Below, piece by piece: positions 51,183 through 63,347 of a stretch of 64,000 bases of DNA. How positions within the stretch are numbered: position 1 is the first letter of the stretch; every line of letters begins with the position of its first letter. This DNA comes from Sequoia sempervirens (taxonomy: Eukaryota > Streptophyta > Pinopsida > Cupressales > Cupressaceae): the NCBI GenBank assembly GCA_007258455.2, contig VDFB02193867.1, forward strand, positions 529,948,863-530,012,862, in the 5' to 3' direction. A program made the position numbers and the translations under genes. The notes below the pieces were generated by a model. It made no database searches. It saw nothing but the letters and a program-made list of their open reading frames with translations, and was not told the DNA's origin.

Positions 51183-54100
51183 TTAACACTGGGGCAGACC
51201 AATTGGAGGAGGAGGAAGAAACTCCGATCTCCCCAGACCGTCCTCCACAATGAACGCCATGCCAAAGCCAAATTCTGAATGAGATTCGAAATGGCAGTGC
51301 ATCAACCAAACTCCTGACACAGGAGAAAAAACAATAAATCTACCTTACTTGCGACCCAGATACAATCTACAATTATAGATTAAAGAGAAAATGTATAGAA
51401 ATCTCAGAGGTGCCTCACCTGGATTGTTAGCTGTAAATCTAATGGCTGTCCATCCGCCAGGAGGAATTCCCACGGTGTTCAACATCTGCGGATCTACCAG
51501 GTTGAAGTTGGCAGGATCCTTTTGGGGGTTATAGTTACCAAATCCCTGCCCCACGACATAAAAATCATGGCCGTGAAGGTGTATAGGATGATTCTCTATG
51601 GTAAGAATGGCGGTATTCTGAAACACTATCTGCACATTGGAATTGAATTTCAGAACCTTAACTTTAGTCCCCAGCTGGGACTCCCAAATACTCCGCGGGA
51701 GTGGCCGATCCTGTTGAGTATAATTAAATTCCAGGGGAGGAGTGTCTGGGAAATCTTTTGTGAAAACTCCGTCGATGCCATAGTAGTAAGCCTGTAAAAT
51801 AGCTATATCCGGTGTGAGGAATGAAATGTTACTGAAGCTTCCAACCGCTCTACTGCCGTCCAACTCTGCGCAGGAGTTCTTTGGGCAGCTGACAAGTCCA
51901 TAGCCCTCTGTTATGAGCATTTCCTTGTCCACAGTCTGTGGAACAGAGGACTGTCGGCTTCTGAGGCGGGTGCTGAATTCGAATGCAGTTTGGGTATCAT
52001 TGTGCGGTGGAAGGGCCGGCATTTCGGGCGGCTCGGAATCGCTGCTGCTGTGTCCTTCGTATTGTAAGATAGCGGTGGTTGTGGTATTTACGAAAGAAGC
52101 ATGTCGAGGCTGGCTAATGTATACGCGGGTGGCGATGTAGTAACGCCCAGAGCGTTCGGGAGTGGTTAGAAGCAAATCCATTGTTTGACCCGCCTGTATG
52201 ACCACTAGTCCTGTGGTATATGGTTTTGTATACGATGCATCCATCGCCACAACGGTGAGTTTGTGTTGTGCAATCTCGAAGAAGAATGCATGATTCATGG
52301 CAGCGTTCACAATCCTCATCAGGTACGTTTTCCCTCTACTAACCATAACCCGAGAAGTATCTGCATTCAGTGATTCAGTGATTTTTTTAGTGGTTAATAT
52401 TTTAGTTGAAATTGAGGATTCAAAATTTGATTAATACATATCATATTTTTACAAAATTTTATTTAGTTATAAAGTAAAATATTCAACATAATATTCTATA
52501 TCTAATTAGATCATATGCACCTAAATTTTATGAGTTATAACAGAAATTGAAATTAATTTGTTAATAATATTAGATATTTATTGATTATTTTAAAGTCATA
52601 TTGTTAAATTACTACCATTGGTTTTATTTATAATCTAATGGTTGGGATTAAATTTTGTGAGTTAAAATGTACCCACAAAACTTGAATGCTTATGGGGCTT
52701 GAAATTGCATTTGGACCACATAGGCATTTAATCTTTGTGGATACATGTTGGCTCATGAAATCCATGGGTTAAATGTACCTATGAAACTCCATTTCTCATC
52801 AAGCTCAAAATTGTATTTAAATTGTTGAAGATTTATAATTAATGCCTAGGGTTAAATTTTGTGAGGCAAGACATACCAACAAAACTATAATGTTCATGGG
52901 GCTTGAAATTGCATTTGTACTCGGTGGGCATTGAATCATTATGGATACATTTTGGTTCAAAAAATAGAACCAAAACCATTAGATTATAAATAAGATTAAT
53001 TATGGTGAAAAATAATTCAAGGATGATTTAAAATATTAAATGTTTGGTTTTAAATATTAAAGAATTAGGGAATTATAAACATGAACACCACTTCTTAAAC
53101 TATTCAATCATTATCATAGTTATATTCTTATTTTTCATAGGAATTTAACTTGTTTAAAAAAAAAAGATTCATTGTGATAATTAATTTATTTTCCTATTTT
53201 CTTATCAAGATTTGTCAAGATTTTTACAAATTTCAAATGATTTTAAAAAATACTCAATAAAATTAATATTGTGATATTGCTATCAGGAGTTTACGAGTCA
53301 AACTCATTGACCCTTGCTCATGAGTAGTGGTTCTTGTGAACCATTATTCATGAGCAAGGACCAATGAGTTTGACTCCTAAACTACACGATTGAATCTTAT
53401 AGCGATATCACAATTTGACATACTTTGAAAAGTACCTCCTACTTATCAAAATTAATATTGTTTAAAGAAAAAAAAAAAGAATATATAGAAATTAAAAATA
53501 AATTAAATAAATATTCAGGAAGATTTTAAATATTTTGTTAAAGGGTTTCTTAAAGTTATCAATGGTCCTTTCCTCCTCATAATTATCAGGTAATCTAATA
53601 TTTTCTCATATGTGTTTTCATTTCGGTTTAATGCGACAAACCATTTGCAGAGCATGCATACAAATCCCCTGGCTGGCCGTTGATGGTGTTTGCATCCGAT
53701 TCCAAAGGCGCTGCTTCTCTTCGAAATGCATCGGCTATTACATCTTCCACATTACCATTCCACCATTCCCCTAATTTTAGATGATAAAAATAAACTGTTA
53801 GATCTGGGTAATTATCACGCAAACCGTAAACGCAATCTAACCAAGCATGGAAAAGTAATCCTCTGTCTACCTAAGATCATAGGAAACTCAGCATCGGGTT
53901 TAAGAAAAGGATAAGGCTTTCCAATCCGGGGGTAAATGACTAAAGCTCCGTGAACCGTAGCTCTAAGAAACGAAATATGCGCGTGCCACCATAGCGTCCC
54001 TTCCTGTTCTGCAATGGTAAAATTGTAGGTGAAAGCATTCCCAGGAGTAATGGGGCACTGCGTAATGTAGGCTGGCCCATCAGCCCAGCACGATCTCAAT

Positions 54101-54576
54101 TGTCTTACACCGTGCCTGCAAAAGCCCATAAACAATCACACATACAAATCTTGAAATCAGCTATCCTCTGACTAATCTTCTCTGCTTTAAATTTAATATC
54201 ATACCCAAAGAAGGAATTTTTTCTCCTTACCAATGAACTGTAACATTATAGGGGCCATTGTTCTGCACTTGGACAACAACGTTGTCACCTTCATGAGCAT
54301 ATATAGTAGGGCCTGGAAACTGTCCATTCACCGTCACAATTTCTTGTTCCTTGCACAGTCGAGTCACCTTCTGAGTTCCAATCTGCAATAAACATAGCAA
54401 TTCTAATGGTCAGCTGTTACATTCAACTGGTGCCTAAGTTTGAATAGATTCGACCAGGGAAAAAAAAATCTCACAGTGAATTTGTGATGAACAGGCGCCG
54501 TGGAGGCCGCCCGGGGTTTGAGAGTGATAAGAATCAGACATAAAAGCCAAGCTAGCTTGACGATACTGGTGCGCAT
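51183..54576 (-). CDS. Laccase (secreted multicopper oxidase), six exons, intact
   Basis: Exons (minus): 54576-54475, 54382-54231, 54115-53871, 53770-53642, 52360-51419, 51313-51183. All introns are GT-AG and the phases join into 566 codons, a normal laccase length. Residues 1-25 form a signal peptide ([19 protein letters not shown]). Copper ligands: HWHG (H84, H86), WWHAH (H129, H131), HPIHLHG (H467, H470, H472), HCHFESH (H529, C530, H531, H535). The axial type 1 position, ten residues after Cys530, is Phe540; many plant laccases have Leu. It ends [11 protein letters not shown], close to the usual plant C-terminus. Laccases oxidise phenols such as monolignols in the cell wall with O2 as acceptor. 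Intron 4 (1281 bp) is swollen by two inverted-repeat elements. An in-frame ATG at 54648 would add 24 residues but lies too near the TATA box. Confidence 0.93.
52613..53010. repeat. MITE-like sequence in laccase intron 4, with inverted ends and internal direct repeat
   Basis: The left end (ttatttataatctaatggtt, about 52622-52641) is the inverse of the right end (aaccattagattataaataa, about 52970-52990). Between them a block of about 110 bp (ttaaattttgtgag... to ...ggatacat) occurs twice, at about 52648 and 52853. No coding potential. A clean target duplication was not found. Confidence 0.65.
53271..53412. repeat. Foldback element in laccase intron 4
   Basis: An imperfect palindrome: the left arm (gtgatattgctatc..., aggagttta.., gagtcaaactcattg, ccttgctcatga) pairs with the right arm across ggttcttgtgaacc. 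Arms are about 70 bp with some mismatches. The 13-bp word aaaattaatattg occurs at 53259-53271 and 53448-53460, a possible but asymmetric target duplication. Confidence 0.75.
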
Positions 54577-54660
54577 TGAAGCTCCAGAAATGCAGTGGAA
54601 CTGATCGACGCTCTCTCTCATTTCCTGTAATTTTACTGCTTCAAACATCTTCCACTGGCC

Positions 54661-54670
54661 AAATATATAA
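54661..54670 (-). promoter_or_regulatory. Laccase TATA box
   Basis: Minus strand reads ATTATATATT. A start of transcription 25-35 bases downstream (about 54630) would leave a leader of about 55 bases before the ATG at 54576 and exclude the in-frame ATG at 54648. Slightly upstream the plus strand reads cacctaca (54687-54694), one base off the MYB-bound AC element of lignin genes. Confidence 0.6.
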
Positions 54671-54699
54671 TCAGGTCACCTCTTCAACACCTACAAAAT

Positions 54700-56299
54700 T
54701 CCAAATACCAAGCATCTTCTATTAAATGAAGATTCAACGTGGAAGCTCGCTACTCTGTGTTTCTTTCTTTTGTTTCCTTTTATGGCAGTTCCCTCTTTCC
54801 ATTGTCCGCCAATCGTTTTATTCACATTCTGTCATATTTTGTAGGATTTGTCTCATTCAATGAGAGAATCTATCCGTTACAAACAAGGTGGGAGGAATTT
54901 CTCTTATATTTAATTGGTTGAGGGAATATTTAAGTCGCAGTCATATAATGATAATGGATCATTCAGACAAATTATATATAATATTTTGTGCAATATCTAT
55001 GTTTATGTTTGTCTGGGAGGGATGTTGGAGTACTTTCACTATAGTTAAGTAAGGAAAAATATTGCTCACGTAGTATGTATTTCCCTCTTTATTGAACAAA
55101 GTAGGTATTATGTGATAATTTAAAATGTGTATATGAAAAAATATAGGTTTCATGATCCACTTTTTTAAAGATAAAAATTTCTTCATGTCATTTTTTTTTT
55201 TATATTTTGGTATTTAGAAAATAACATAAAATAAATTTGTAGAAGATTATATAAAGAGAAATATTACAATGTTGAAATTTGTATATCTATATTAATTTTG
55301 ATTTAGCTTTGGGTTCATTTTGATGAGATGATTTAATACAATTATACATTAACAAAGGGCACTACTTTTTGTTGAAGTTGGGCTCATTCCTCAATTGATG
55401 GCCTCTTCTCATTTAAAGTATTTCTCATACATTTTATTCTACATTCTTCATACATAAAGATATTCCCATATTGAACTCATTTACCATAGCAATGCATGCC
55501 CATAGGTAAAACCATAGTAGTGAGTTCCAAACTTGAGACATTAGTTTTTTCAAGTTGAATGAGGAAAAAAAGTTCATATTACCTTCATTCAAAGGTGAGT
55601 TGTAAATCACCTTTGAATGATCATGGTGCTTCATTTGAAGGTGTATTTCCTTTTATTTATTGTTATCATGGAAATGGCATACCTTTGTTTGAAGGTCCTA
55701 GAAATGACCTCCCCCCTTAGGCTTTACACTTTGTTTAGAATTTTGAATTTCAAACCTTTGGTTCGACCGTTAAATGGAATCAACTAGACAAGATATTTTT
55801 GAGGATTATAGCATTCAAAATAACTTTCCAATTAGTATAATTTTGAATATATTTATTTTAATTATTATATTTATTTTATATTTCCTAATGAAGCTAGGTT
55901 TTCCAAAAATTATCAAGTTCTTTATTCCACACACATAGAAAAATAGTAAAATAGATTATTATATATATATATATATGCACTAGGTATTGATGTTTTTATT
56001 TCAACAAAAAAATTAATTAATTTGAATTCATAGAAAAAATTATGTGTTACCAAAGTAACCTATATCTAAATTACAGTTAATCCCACTTCAAATATTTATA
56101 AAAGAAAAAATATGCAATAATAAGTTATAGAAAAGTATCTATACACTAGATATTGGTGTTAGGAATCTATGGTGCTTACATGAATTACATTGTTGACCAA
56201 ATGAGGTTTTCTCTAATGGGTCCTTTTCCAATAAATCTAGTACTTGTTTACTCACCTCTTCATTTTGTGAAAGGCTTAATCTATCAAGTAGCCTTGTTA
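54700..56299. other. Upstream flank of the laccase, no gene seen
   Basis: AT-rich. It contains a short perfect hairpin at about 55584-55620 (cattcaaaggtga / tcacctttgaatg) and an (AT)n run near 55960. The nearest recognised feature on the left is the laccase promoter and on the right copy gamma. Confidence 0.4.
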
Positions 56300-57480
56300 A
56301 GGTTAATCTATAAAATAAATCCTAGTCTTGTGGAGTTTTGGATTACCATAAATTTATGAGAAACCTCTTTGGAATGAAAAGTATAGTTCTTGGTAGTGTC
56401 ATTAAAAGAAGAAAAGGAAATAATAATTTTAAAATTTTCTAAAATTTTGAGAATGGGTTTTTGAGTCATCCTTTTTAGCTTTGACTAATCTAAGGAAGAT
56501 CCAAAATTTTGCAAATATATTCATGCCTATTCATAACAAATTTGGAACTACCGTTTTCTAGATTGATAATAACAAGGTCATTATTACTTATTTAAATCTT
56601 AAAGGCATTAATCTTGGCTTTGGGAATGTTGTATTGGATGGTTTGATATACTTTAGTAAGAACACAATATCATTTTTCATTTCCTTGTTAATACATTACA
56701 AACTAATAGGCCTATATTCTTAATTTTAATATAAAAACGGTCATAGTATAAAGTGTGGGGTGATTGTAAAGCCAAATATTTTTAAAAAATTAAAGAAAAA
56801 AAATCTAACTATAAATTAGAAAGGTTAGAAAACATTTTTTCTCCCAAACCTAAAAAATATTTTAAGAGGAGTTGGGATTTATAGTGAAGGAATAAGATAA
56901 TGGGGCATTGAGGGTGTCCTGATACAAGAATAGCTAATAGATGAGGTGAATAAGAGTGGGGAGGGGTTTGAGTGTACAACAACGCAATAATAAAGAGAGG
57001 GAAACTTAACAAGTGGTTGGGAAGCTAGAAAGTTTTCATGGAAGAGCATAGTTGGAGAATTGAACTAAAACTCAAAAAATTATAGTGCCTCAATTGAGGA
57101 AGAATCAATATAGGGATAAGAAGAGATGGGAGTGGTTGTAGGATTGAATCATGCCTTATATATCACATTTGAATCAATTCTACAGATGATTTGAGAATAA
57201 ATTTTTTGATAGATGGTAAGAGTGCATACTTGGAATGGTGTGATGGTGATCATTGAGGTTTGGGTATTTATGATAATTAACATGGAAGAGATCATTAGAT
57301 TGAGGTGACTACATGATCAATAGTTATTGTAGAGTTCATTTCAAGATAATGTGAGTAATTTATTATTGATGGATAGAAAGGTAAAAGGTGAGGAACGGAA
57401 GGGGGAAGATGATGGTTTAAAAAGTAAGGTAGGTGATGAGTCAGGATTGAGGCTCATAGGCTATATTTAGGAGTTTAAAG
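56300..57480 (+). pseudogene. Copy gamma (inverted) of the unidentified decayed sequence
   Basis: The plus strand matches the minus strand of copy alpha over its whole length, for example ataacaaggtcattattact (56568) against the inverse of 48719-48738, and ggaatggtgtgatggt (57229) against 48062-48077. Frames read FWITINL near 56340 and FGNVVLDG-like words near 56620, with many stops. It has no laccase exon. With alpha and beta it places inverted copies on both sides of the laccase gene. Confidence 0.55.
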
Positions 57481-58005
57481 GCTTATTGGTAGAAATAAAC
57501 AACCAAGTAATCTAGTGAACTACTTACTAAAGGTGAGAATAATATAATCATCCAATGAGGTTTGTATTCGGTATATGTTATAAGAGGTAGAAATAGATAT
57601 GAGTTAGAAAGTTAAGAGATAGCTTGGTAAAGTTGTCATCTCTAAATATATAAATTTTTCATAGTTTGATACAAATTTTGAAGAATATTTCTATAAAATA
57701 AATATCAAGACAATATAAATTGGGTTTTTCAATGACATTGTTTGGTCAAGTTTTATTAGTCTTAAAGATTATTTATTTTATATTATTTCTAATAGAGATC
57801 CCATAGAATAGCATACAAGATAAGATGGTGTCTTATGTCCAAAGAAAAATAGCTTTTCTTTTTCCTTCTCTAAATTTATATTTTGTGTCTTATGTCTCTT
57901 GTCTAAGAAGAGCCTTATAGGAGAATATATATTTATAGATAAAAATGGATATAAAATCAAGAAGAAGAGAGAACATCCTTTCAAAAAAACTTTAATAGAT
58001 ACTAT
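57481..58005. other. Intergenic, no gene seen
   Basis: AT-rich; short minus-strand frames only (for example 57778-58083) with no recognised motif. Confidence 0.35.
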
Positions 58006-58009
58006 AAGG

Positions 58010-58793
58010 GTATGTGCAGGATCATGATGGGCCAAAAAGTGGCAATATGATTGGTATGTGGCTGACGACTTTTTTTTACCCAAAATTGATGAAACGAAAA
58101 GGATTTTTAAAGGATATTCTCAGCTTTCCACCAATATAAATTATGCTTTAATTTGAATTTAATAAGTAATCGTTATTCATTTTCTATTTGAATTATGACT
58201 AAAGTCCTAATTGATAGGATGATTGAAAAAGATCTATAGCTTTCAAACGGTATCACATTTTTTGAATCCAAAACATGCATCACATTCTATGCTTCACATA
58301 CTATAGGATTAAAAAAAAAAATGAATTTCATGAAGTTTTGACCAATTTAAGGTGGTGAGACATACGAGTTTTTATATTTTTTAAAAGTTGTAATAAAAAA
58401 TTCATAATTAATTGTTTACTTGAAAAAAAATTACAAAAATATATGCATCACATCGAGACATGAGTCCTCTACTTATATCTAAAATATTATAAAAAAATAT
58501 TATCATTTTATTGTGGTTAGGGTTGTCAGATAGACACCTACTTCTTATTTTTTCCATGAAATTTAAGTACTACTGCATTAAAATTTCAAATTTTCACCAA
58601 ATAGTGTTTTTTTTAAAACAAACCTAGTAGTTTAGAAACTACATTCAATTTGCTATAGATTCTATTCTTACATATTTTTGAAATAATATAGATAACTTAT
58701 TCAAATTTTTAGGTCAAGTTGCCTAATTATGGTTTTTCTATTTTTTTTGCTACTTAAGGGCATGTTTTTTCCATGATGATCCTGCACATACCC
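58010..58793. mobile_element. 784-bp non-autonomous DNA transposon (MITE-like)
   Basis: Terminal inverted repeats: gggtatgtgcaggatcatga (58010-58029) and its inverse tcatgatcctgcacataccc, present as ..catgatgatcctgcacataccc ending at 58793, one mismatch in 22. The outer edges carry ataa on both sides (58006-58009, 58794-58797), a possible 4-bp target duplication or a PIF/Harbinger-like TAA with a neighbour. No transposase frame inside. Confidence 0.75.
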
Positions 58794-58797
58794 ATAA

Positions 58798-59157
58798 AGT
58801 TTAGATTTTGTATGACTTGAACTATTATTTCAATGAAGTATTGTTGTGAAATTTTTGAGATAAATTAAATTATTATTGTCAAGTAATCATGTGTACCCTT
58901 ACCTTTGAGGACTTCCAAGATGAAGTCCACTTTTTTGTGATTCTATTCACTCCAAGGATCCTTGATGATATCACGTGTTTGATTGGGAAATTGGATCTAG
59001 ATCCTAAATCACATATTTCCCCATTAGAGGAGGATTACAAATGATCTCAAATTCATTTGAAAACAAATACTAATAGGAAGAATCAAAATGGTGATCAAGA
59101 TTCTAATTATTGTGTTATATGTTTATGTGAATGATGTGATGGATTTTTGGTTGCTAT
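58798..59157. other. Intergenic flank of element D
   Basis: No feature recognised. The last five bases, gctat (59153-59157), would be the left target duplication of element D; its partner is outside the window. Confidence 0.35.
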
Positions 59158-60770
59158 TGTAGTGTAGGAAAATTCATACCCTTGTATTTTCACACTTGTT
59201 TGGCCCCGCCAAGTGCTTTATTTATCCTTATTTATGTCTTAATTGGTCCTATTTTGCATCCACAAACCTAATAAAATATATCTTTTTATGGCCAATCCTC
59301 ACAAAGATCAAAGTATAAATGATAGCTTAATGGTTTTGGTTTTGTCCTTGATTTTTGCACTAGGACTAATAAGAAACCTAGGGAATATTTTTCCTCCAAA
59401 GGTCTCAGGACCCTCTTTTTAAAAGACCCTTAAAAGGAACCCTTTTTGGAGTTTGTGCCCTGAGTTTGAAGCCTCAGGGCTAAGACACCACCTAGGAAAT
59501 CTTAGTCCCCCTCAAGTTATTTTTAGGATTTAATTTCAAATCCTGGTGGGATTTAGCCTCCTTTAATTAATGATTTCATATGTCAGCTTGTTGTGGTGTA
59601 ATTTAAGGATATTAAACATGGATAAGTATAAATACAAGGTTCCTTCATTCATTTTCACCTAAGACTTTTGTGAAAGAATTTATAATAGCATTCAAGAGCA
59701 ATTCATCAAGCATTTGGAGCCATAATCAAGATTCAAGCATCATGTCAAAGATATTCTTGCATCATGTGCATTTTTTAGCTAACATTTGTGATGTAAGGTT
59801 TTGATTCAAGCAAGCAATTCAAGTCAAGATCTATAAGCATTCATTCAATTCAAGATCTACTTCCAAGCTAGCCACTTCATAAAAGTTTTGTAGTTTTCAT
59901 AACAAGGGTTTAGTGAGTGGCAACATAGCACTTTGTTCATTCATCATTTCCCTTCATTATCAGGTTTAATTATCAACAAGGATTTTCAACAAGGAAAACC
60001 ACCATTTACTAACAATCAACAAGTTTTTCTTCTCTTGTGTGTTTTTATTTGTAGATTTAGGTTGAAGACTTGAGGATCATTTGAAGTGTAAAGTTGCAAA
60101 TTTGCATTTCAAATTTTTCATCTTCACGGAAAGTCACCTATAGGCTAGATCTACAAGTTCAGGACCTGAGATCTTAGAACGAGGAAGTACAAAAATTGGA
60201 CCTTAGGATCACATTCTAAAATTGTAGAAATTTAGATTGGGACTAAGAAGAAAGTAAGGGCGTCTTAATCCTCTTGAGGGTATTTTGCAAATATTCTTTT
60301 GGATTTTGTTTAGACATCCAAAGATTTTTTGTTTGCCCCAAAAAATAACAAGACTAAGAAGACAGTAAGGGTTCCTTAGTCCTCCCTAGCATATTTTGAC
60401 AACATTTTTTCATTTCTAGAATCCTTATCACATCTCCAAACTTCCTAGGTACATACATTCTAACTTGATGTTACTTAATTTTATCATTTTCACTCATTAT
60501 TTGGCTTGCATTACTAGGTTTTGTGAGTTGAATATCAAGTTGTATTTTCCAATACTTTGCTTGGTGGTGAGCCCTTCGAAGCCTAAAGAATCTTCCTAGG
60601 TCTCCCTTGTTGAGAATTGACTCACCTTTGTGTTGATAGTCAATCCAATTTAGGATCCTAGGTTTCCTTGAATGAACCATCCAACAATAGAAAGGGGAAA
60701 ATCAAGTATTAGGGATTCCTTTCTTGCATTGTAATCCCCTTTTCCTTCCCTTCCTTTTCCCCAATAGCTA
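59158..60770 (+). repeat. Element D 5' LTR
   Basis: Starts TGTAGTGTAGG, like A's TGTAGCATAG, and shares A's internal order, including cattcattttcacc (59645), ccatttactaacaatcaac (60002) and a gtgtg..tttgtagattt block (60040-60058). It is followed at 60772 by TTTTGGTGAACACG, the same post-LTR sequence as A. Hairpin copies take a third form (ctaagac / gtcttag, e.g. about 59478-59508). The right LTR lies beyond the window. The exact 3' end is uncertain because no CA is present. Confidence 0.75.
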
Positions 60771-61455
60771 ATTTTGGTGAACACGATGTTTTGGACATTC
60801 ATTTTCTGATTTGGAGTTCATTAAGGCCCTAGATCTAGGTTGCATTAATTCTTGCATTGCATCTTGCATTAGTGAAAGTGCATATAGGTTGCATTTTTTC
60901 TTTCTTGCATCATTTTATCTCATTAAAAAATTGAAAAGTGCATTGTCAATTATCCTAATTGCATTCAGAAACATTGTTATTGCATTCACAATTAAAAAAA
61001 ATTACATTCAAACTTGCATTCAGTTGTTTGTCACAAGTCACTTTTTCTTACATTCATCGAGTCCCTAAGTAGGTGACCTAGAAACACTATTATCAATCCA
61101 GATTTTGTTTTTTTCTAAGAAAAACTCTACTAGGACAAAAATGCCCTTACTAGCGTCTTAGTCCCTCTATGGTTTTTTGGCCTAAAATCCTATTTGGGTT
61201 GTTTACATTTTGTTCCAGCTTCTAGAACCACCAAGTTTTATCAGCAGGACCAAGATGCCCTTGTTGGCGTCTTAGTCCCTATGGATTTTGAAATTGCAGT
61301 TTTCAAAATTGAAATCTACTTTTCTAAGCTTCTAATTGCTACTTTCAGTTTTCTATTATAGTTTGCAGAATTACAGTCATTCCAATTTCTTTCATTTCAA
61401 GTGTATTTTGAAATCATTTCAATTACAAGTATCATTAGATCTAAAAATTCTCACA
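60771..61455 (+). other. Element D leader
   Basis: Begins with the presumed primer binding site (TTGGTGAACACG) and is rich in 'ttgcatt' words as in A's leader. Two hairpin-motif copies lie at 61133-61165 and 61247-61280. Confidence 0.6.
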
Positions 61456-63347
61456 TTCCTAAAACATTGCATAATATGGATAAAAGTACTTTTCACTTAT
61501 GCATATATAATGTTTGCATTCATAAAGATTTGAATAAGTTTGATAAAGGTGCTTTTCATTTTTGGATACACCTTGTTTGCATTTTTTAATTCTTGCATAC
61601 ATTAGATAAAATTACTTTTCATCTTTGGATATACATTGATTATGTTTTTGAAGCATTGCATAAGATGGTTAGTAGTACTTCTCATTTTTGGTCAAACAAT
61701 GTTAGTATGCTACCTTTCTAAGAGTGCTAAGAAAAATTTCATCCCTCATACCTATGACAACACTTTAGTGAAAGAGAATACAATGGTGAATATTCATGAC
61801 AATCAAATTTGATCTGCCACTTATATCTCACCTATTTATGATGAAGATACTTTGGTGATAGAAGATCAAACCAATGAGAGTTATGAGAGTCCTACTTTTC
61901 TGTCTTCCCCTACCTCTCCTACTAGGGAAGGCATCATTAGCTACAAGGATGAGATCATTGAAATATCCCCTAATACTACTCTGCCTATTGCTCCTCTTTT
62001 TGAGAATGATTTGAGACAAGATAAATAATACTATCCAAACATTGATGAGTCCCCCACTTGTGATGATGTTATTTTAGAATAACCAAAAAACAAATTTCAT
62101 GAACATATAGTTTTTAGCTCTCCTAACAACTCTACTCGTAGGGAAGATATCATTATGGAAGAAAATGAGAAAATTGACACATGCCTTTTAAACAATCTTG
62201 ATGAGGCTTTGTTCAATGAAGATGATCAAAAGACTTTAGACTACCCTTCACTGAGAGATCATAAAAATCCTTCAGCGGTTATGCACATTAGATATCCCTT
62301 GAAGTACTCTCCTGATCCTAAACTCATCATTTATCCACCCTCGCAAAAACAAAAATTTCAAAAAAAACTCATCCTTATCCTCGAACCACTCAAGAACAAT
62401 GTTTCACAAAAATCAAGTTTCAACATCGTTGCTCATACATATAACACTAGGAATAATACACAACCAATAAAAACACCTTTAACATCCCTCCCATTTCCTA
62501 ATCCTATCATACCTAACCCTATCTTACTAGCTCCTCCTTGTGGAAAGGAGTATGATCTTGTCGAACAACTAAAGAATACTCCTACTAAGATATCATTGTG
62601 GGACCTTATTCAAGCCTCCCCTCACTATCATAACATGGTTTAAAATTCCTTACAACAATTTGCTATCCATTATAATGCACAACCAAATGACATAGCAACC
62701 ATGATTTAAGGATTAAATGTTGACATTGTTTTCCACCAAAGTGAACTCCCCCCTTTGGAAGTGTTAAAACAAAATGAAGCATTCATAATAATAGCTATCC
62801 ACAAGATGGTAGGGATTAAGTGTACCATTGTTGACAATGGATCAACTTTTAATGTGTATAGTGTACAACCCTTTTGGATAAACTTCACAGAGACAAGTTA
62901 CAAATTCAACCTGGTTCCTTATCAATTCGAGGATTTGGCAACATTGGAAAGCAACTACTTGGAGTGATAACTTTACCTATTATAGTTGGAAAGGATACCT
63001 CACAAACTCCTATTCATGTTATGCCTCATGAGATTTCATATAACCTTATTTTGGGAAGACCTCAAGTGGATTCATGAGATGCATGTTGTTCATTCAAATC
63101 TTCATCACATAATGAAGTATGTTTACAATAATAAGGTGTACAAAGTGGAAATTGATCCTAAGCCTGCAATTTTCTTACAAGTAGAAAAAGGAGCACCAAG
63201 TCCTCTAAAATAATTAATTCCAACCTTGAAGATAGAACTCCTAACAACTACACAACAAAAGATTGAAACAACATCAAAATTGTTGGAAGATGATTTGCTC
63301 AGTTCATTAGATTTCACATTTTCGTTCATAGAAGAATACAAAATCAA
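61456..63347 (+). pseudogene. Gag-position ORF and protease of element D
   Basis: Four 63-bp units (from 61456, 61519, 61582, 61645) encode 21-residue hydrophobic repeats (FLKHCIIWIKVLFTYAYIMF and variants), followed in the same frame by an acidic Ser/Pro-rich region (DEDTLVIEDQTNE) and, at 62155-62643, an open 162-codon piece with EYDLVEQLKNTPTKISLWDL. The protease (62755-63213, one frameshift near 62930) keeps VDNGST, then PIIVGKDTSQTP and LILGRPQ. Stops at 61531, 61606, 61801 and 62026 disable this copy. The element is cut at 63347 by a C-related LTR. Confidence 0.65.

Noticed and set aside
51345..52346. 333-codon ORF as a complete single-exon laccase
   Set aside because: It starts inside exon 5 and runs past the exon 5 donor into intron 5; splicing to 51313 is needed for the HCH copper motif.
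54739..54921. 60-codon plus ORF upstream of the laccase
   Set aside because: Short, no recognised motif, and located in the laccase promoter region.
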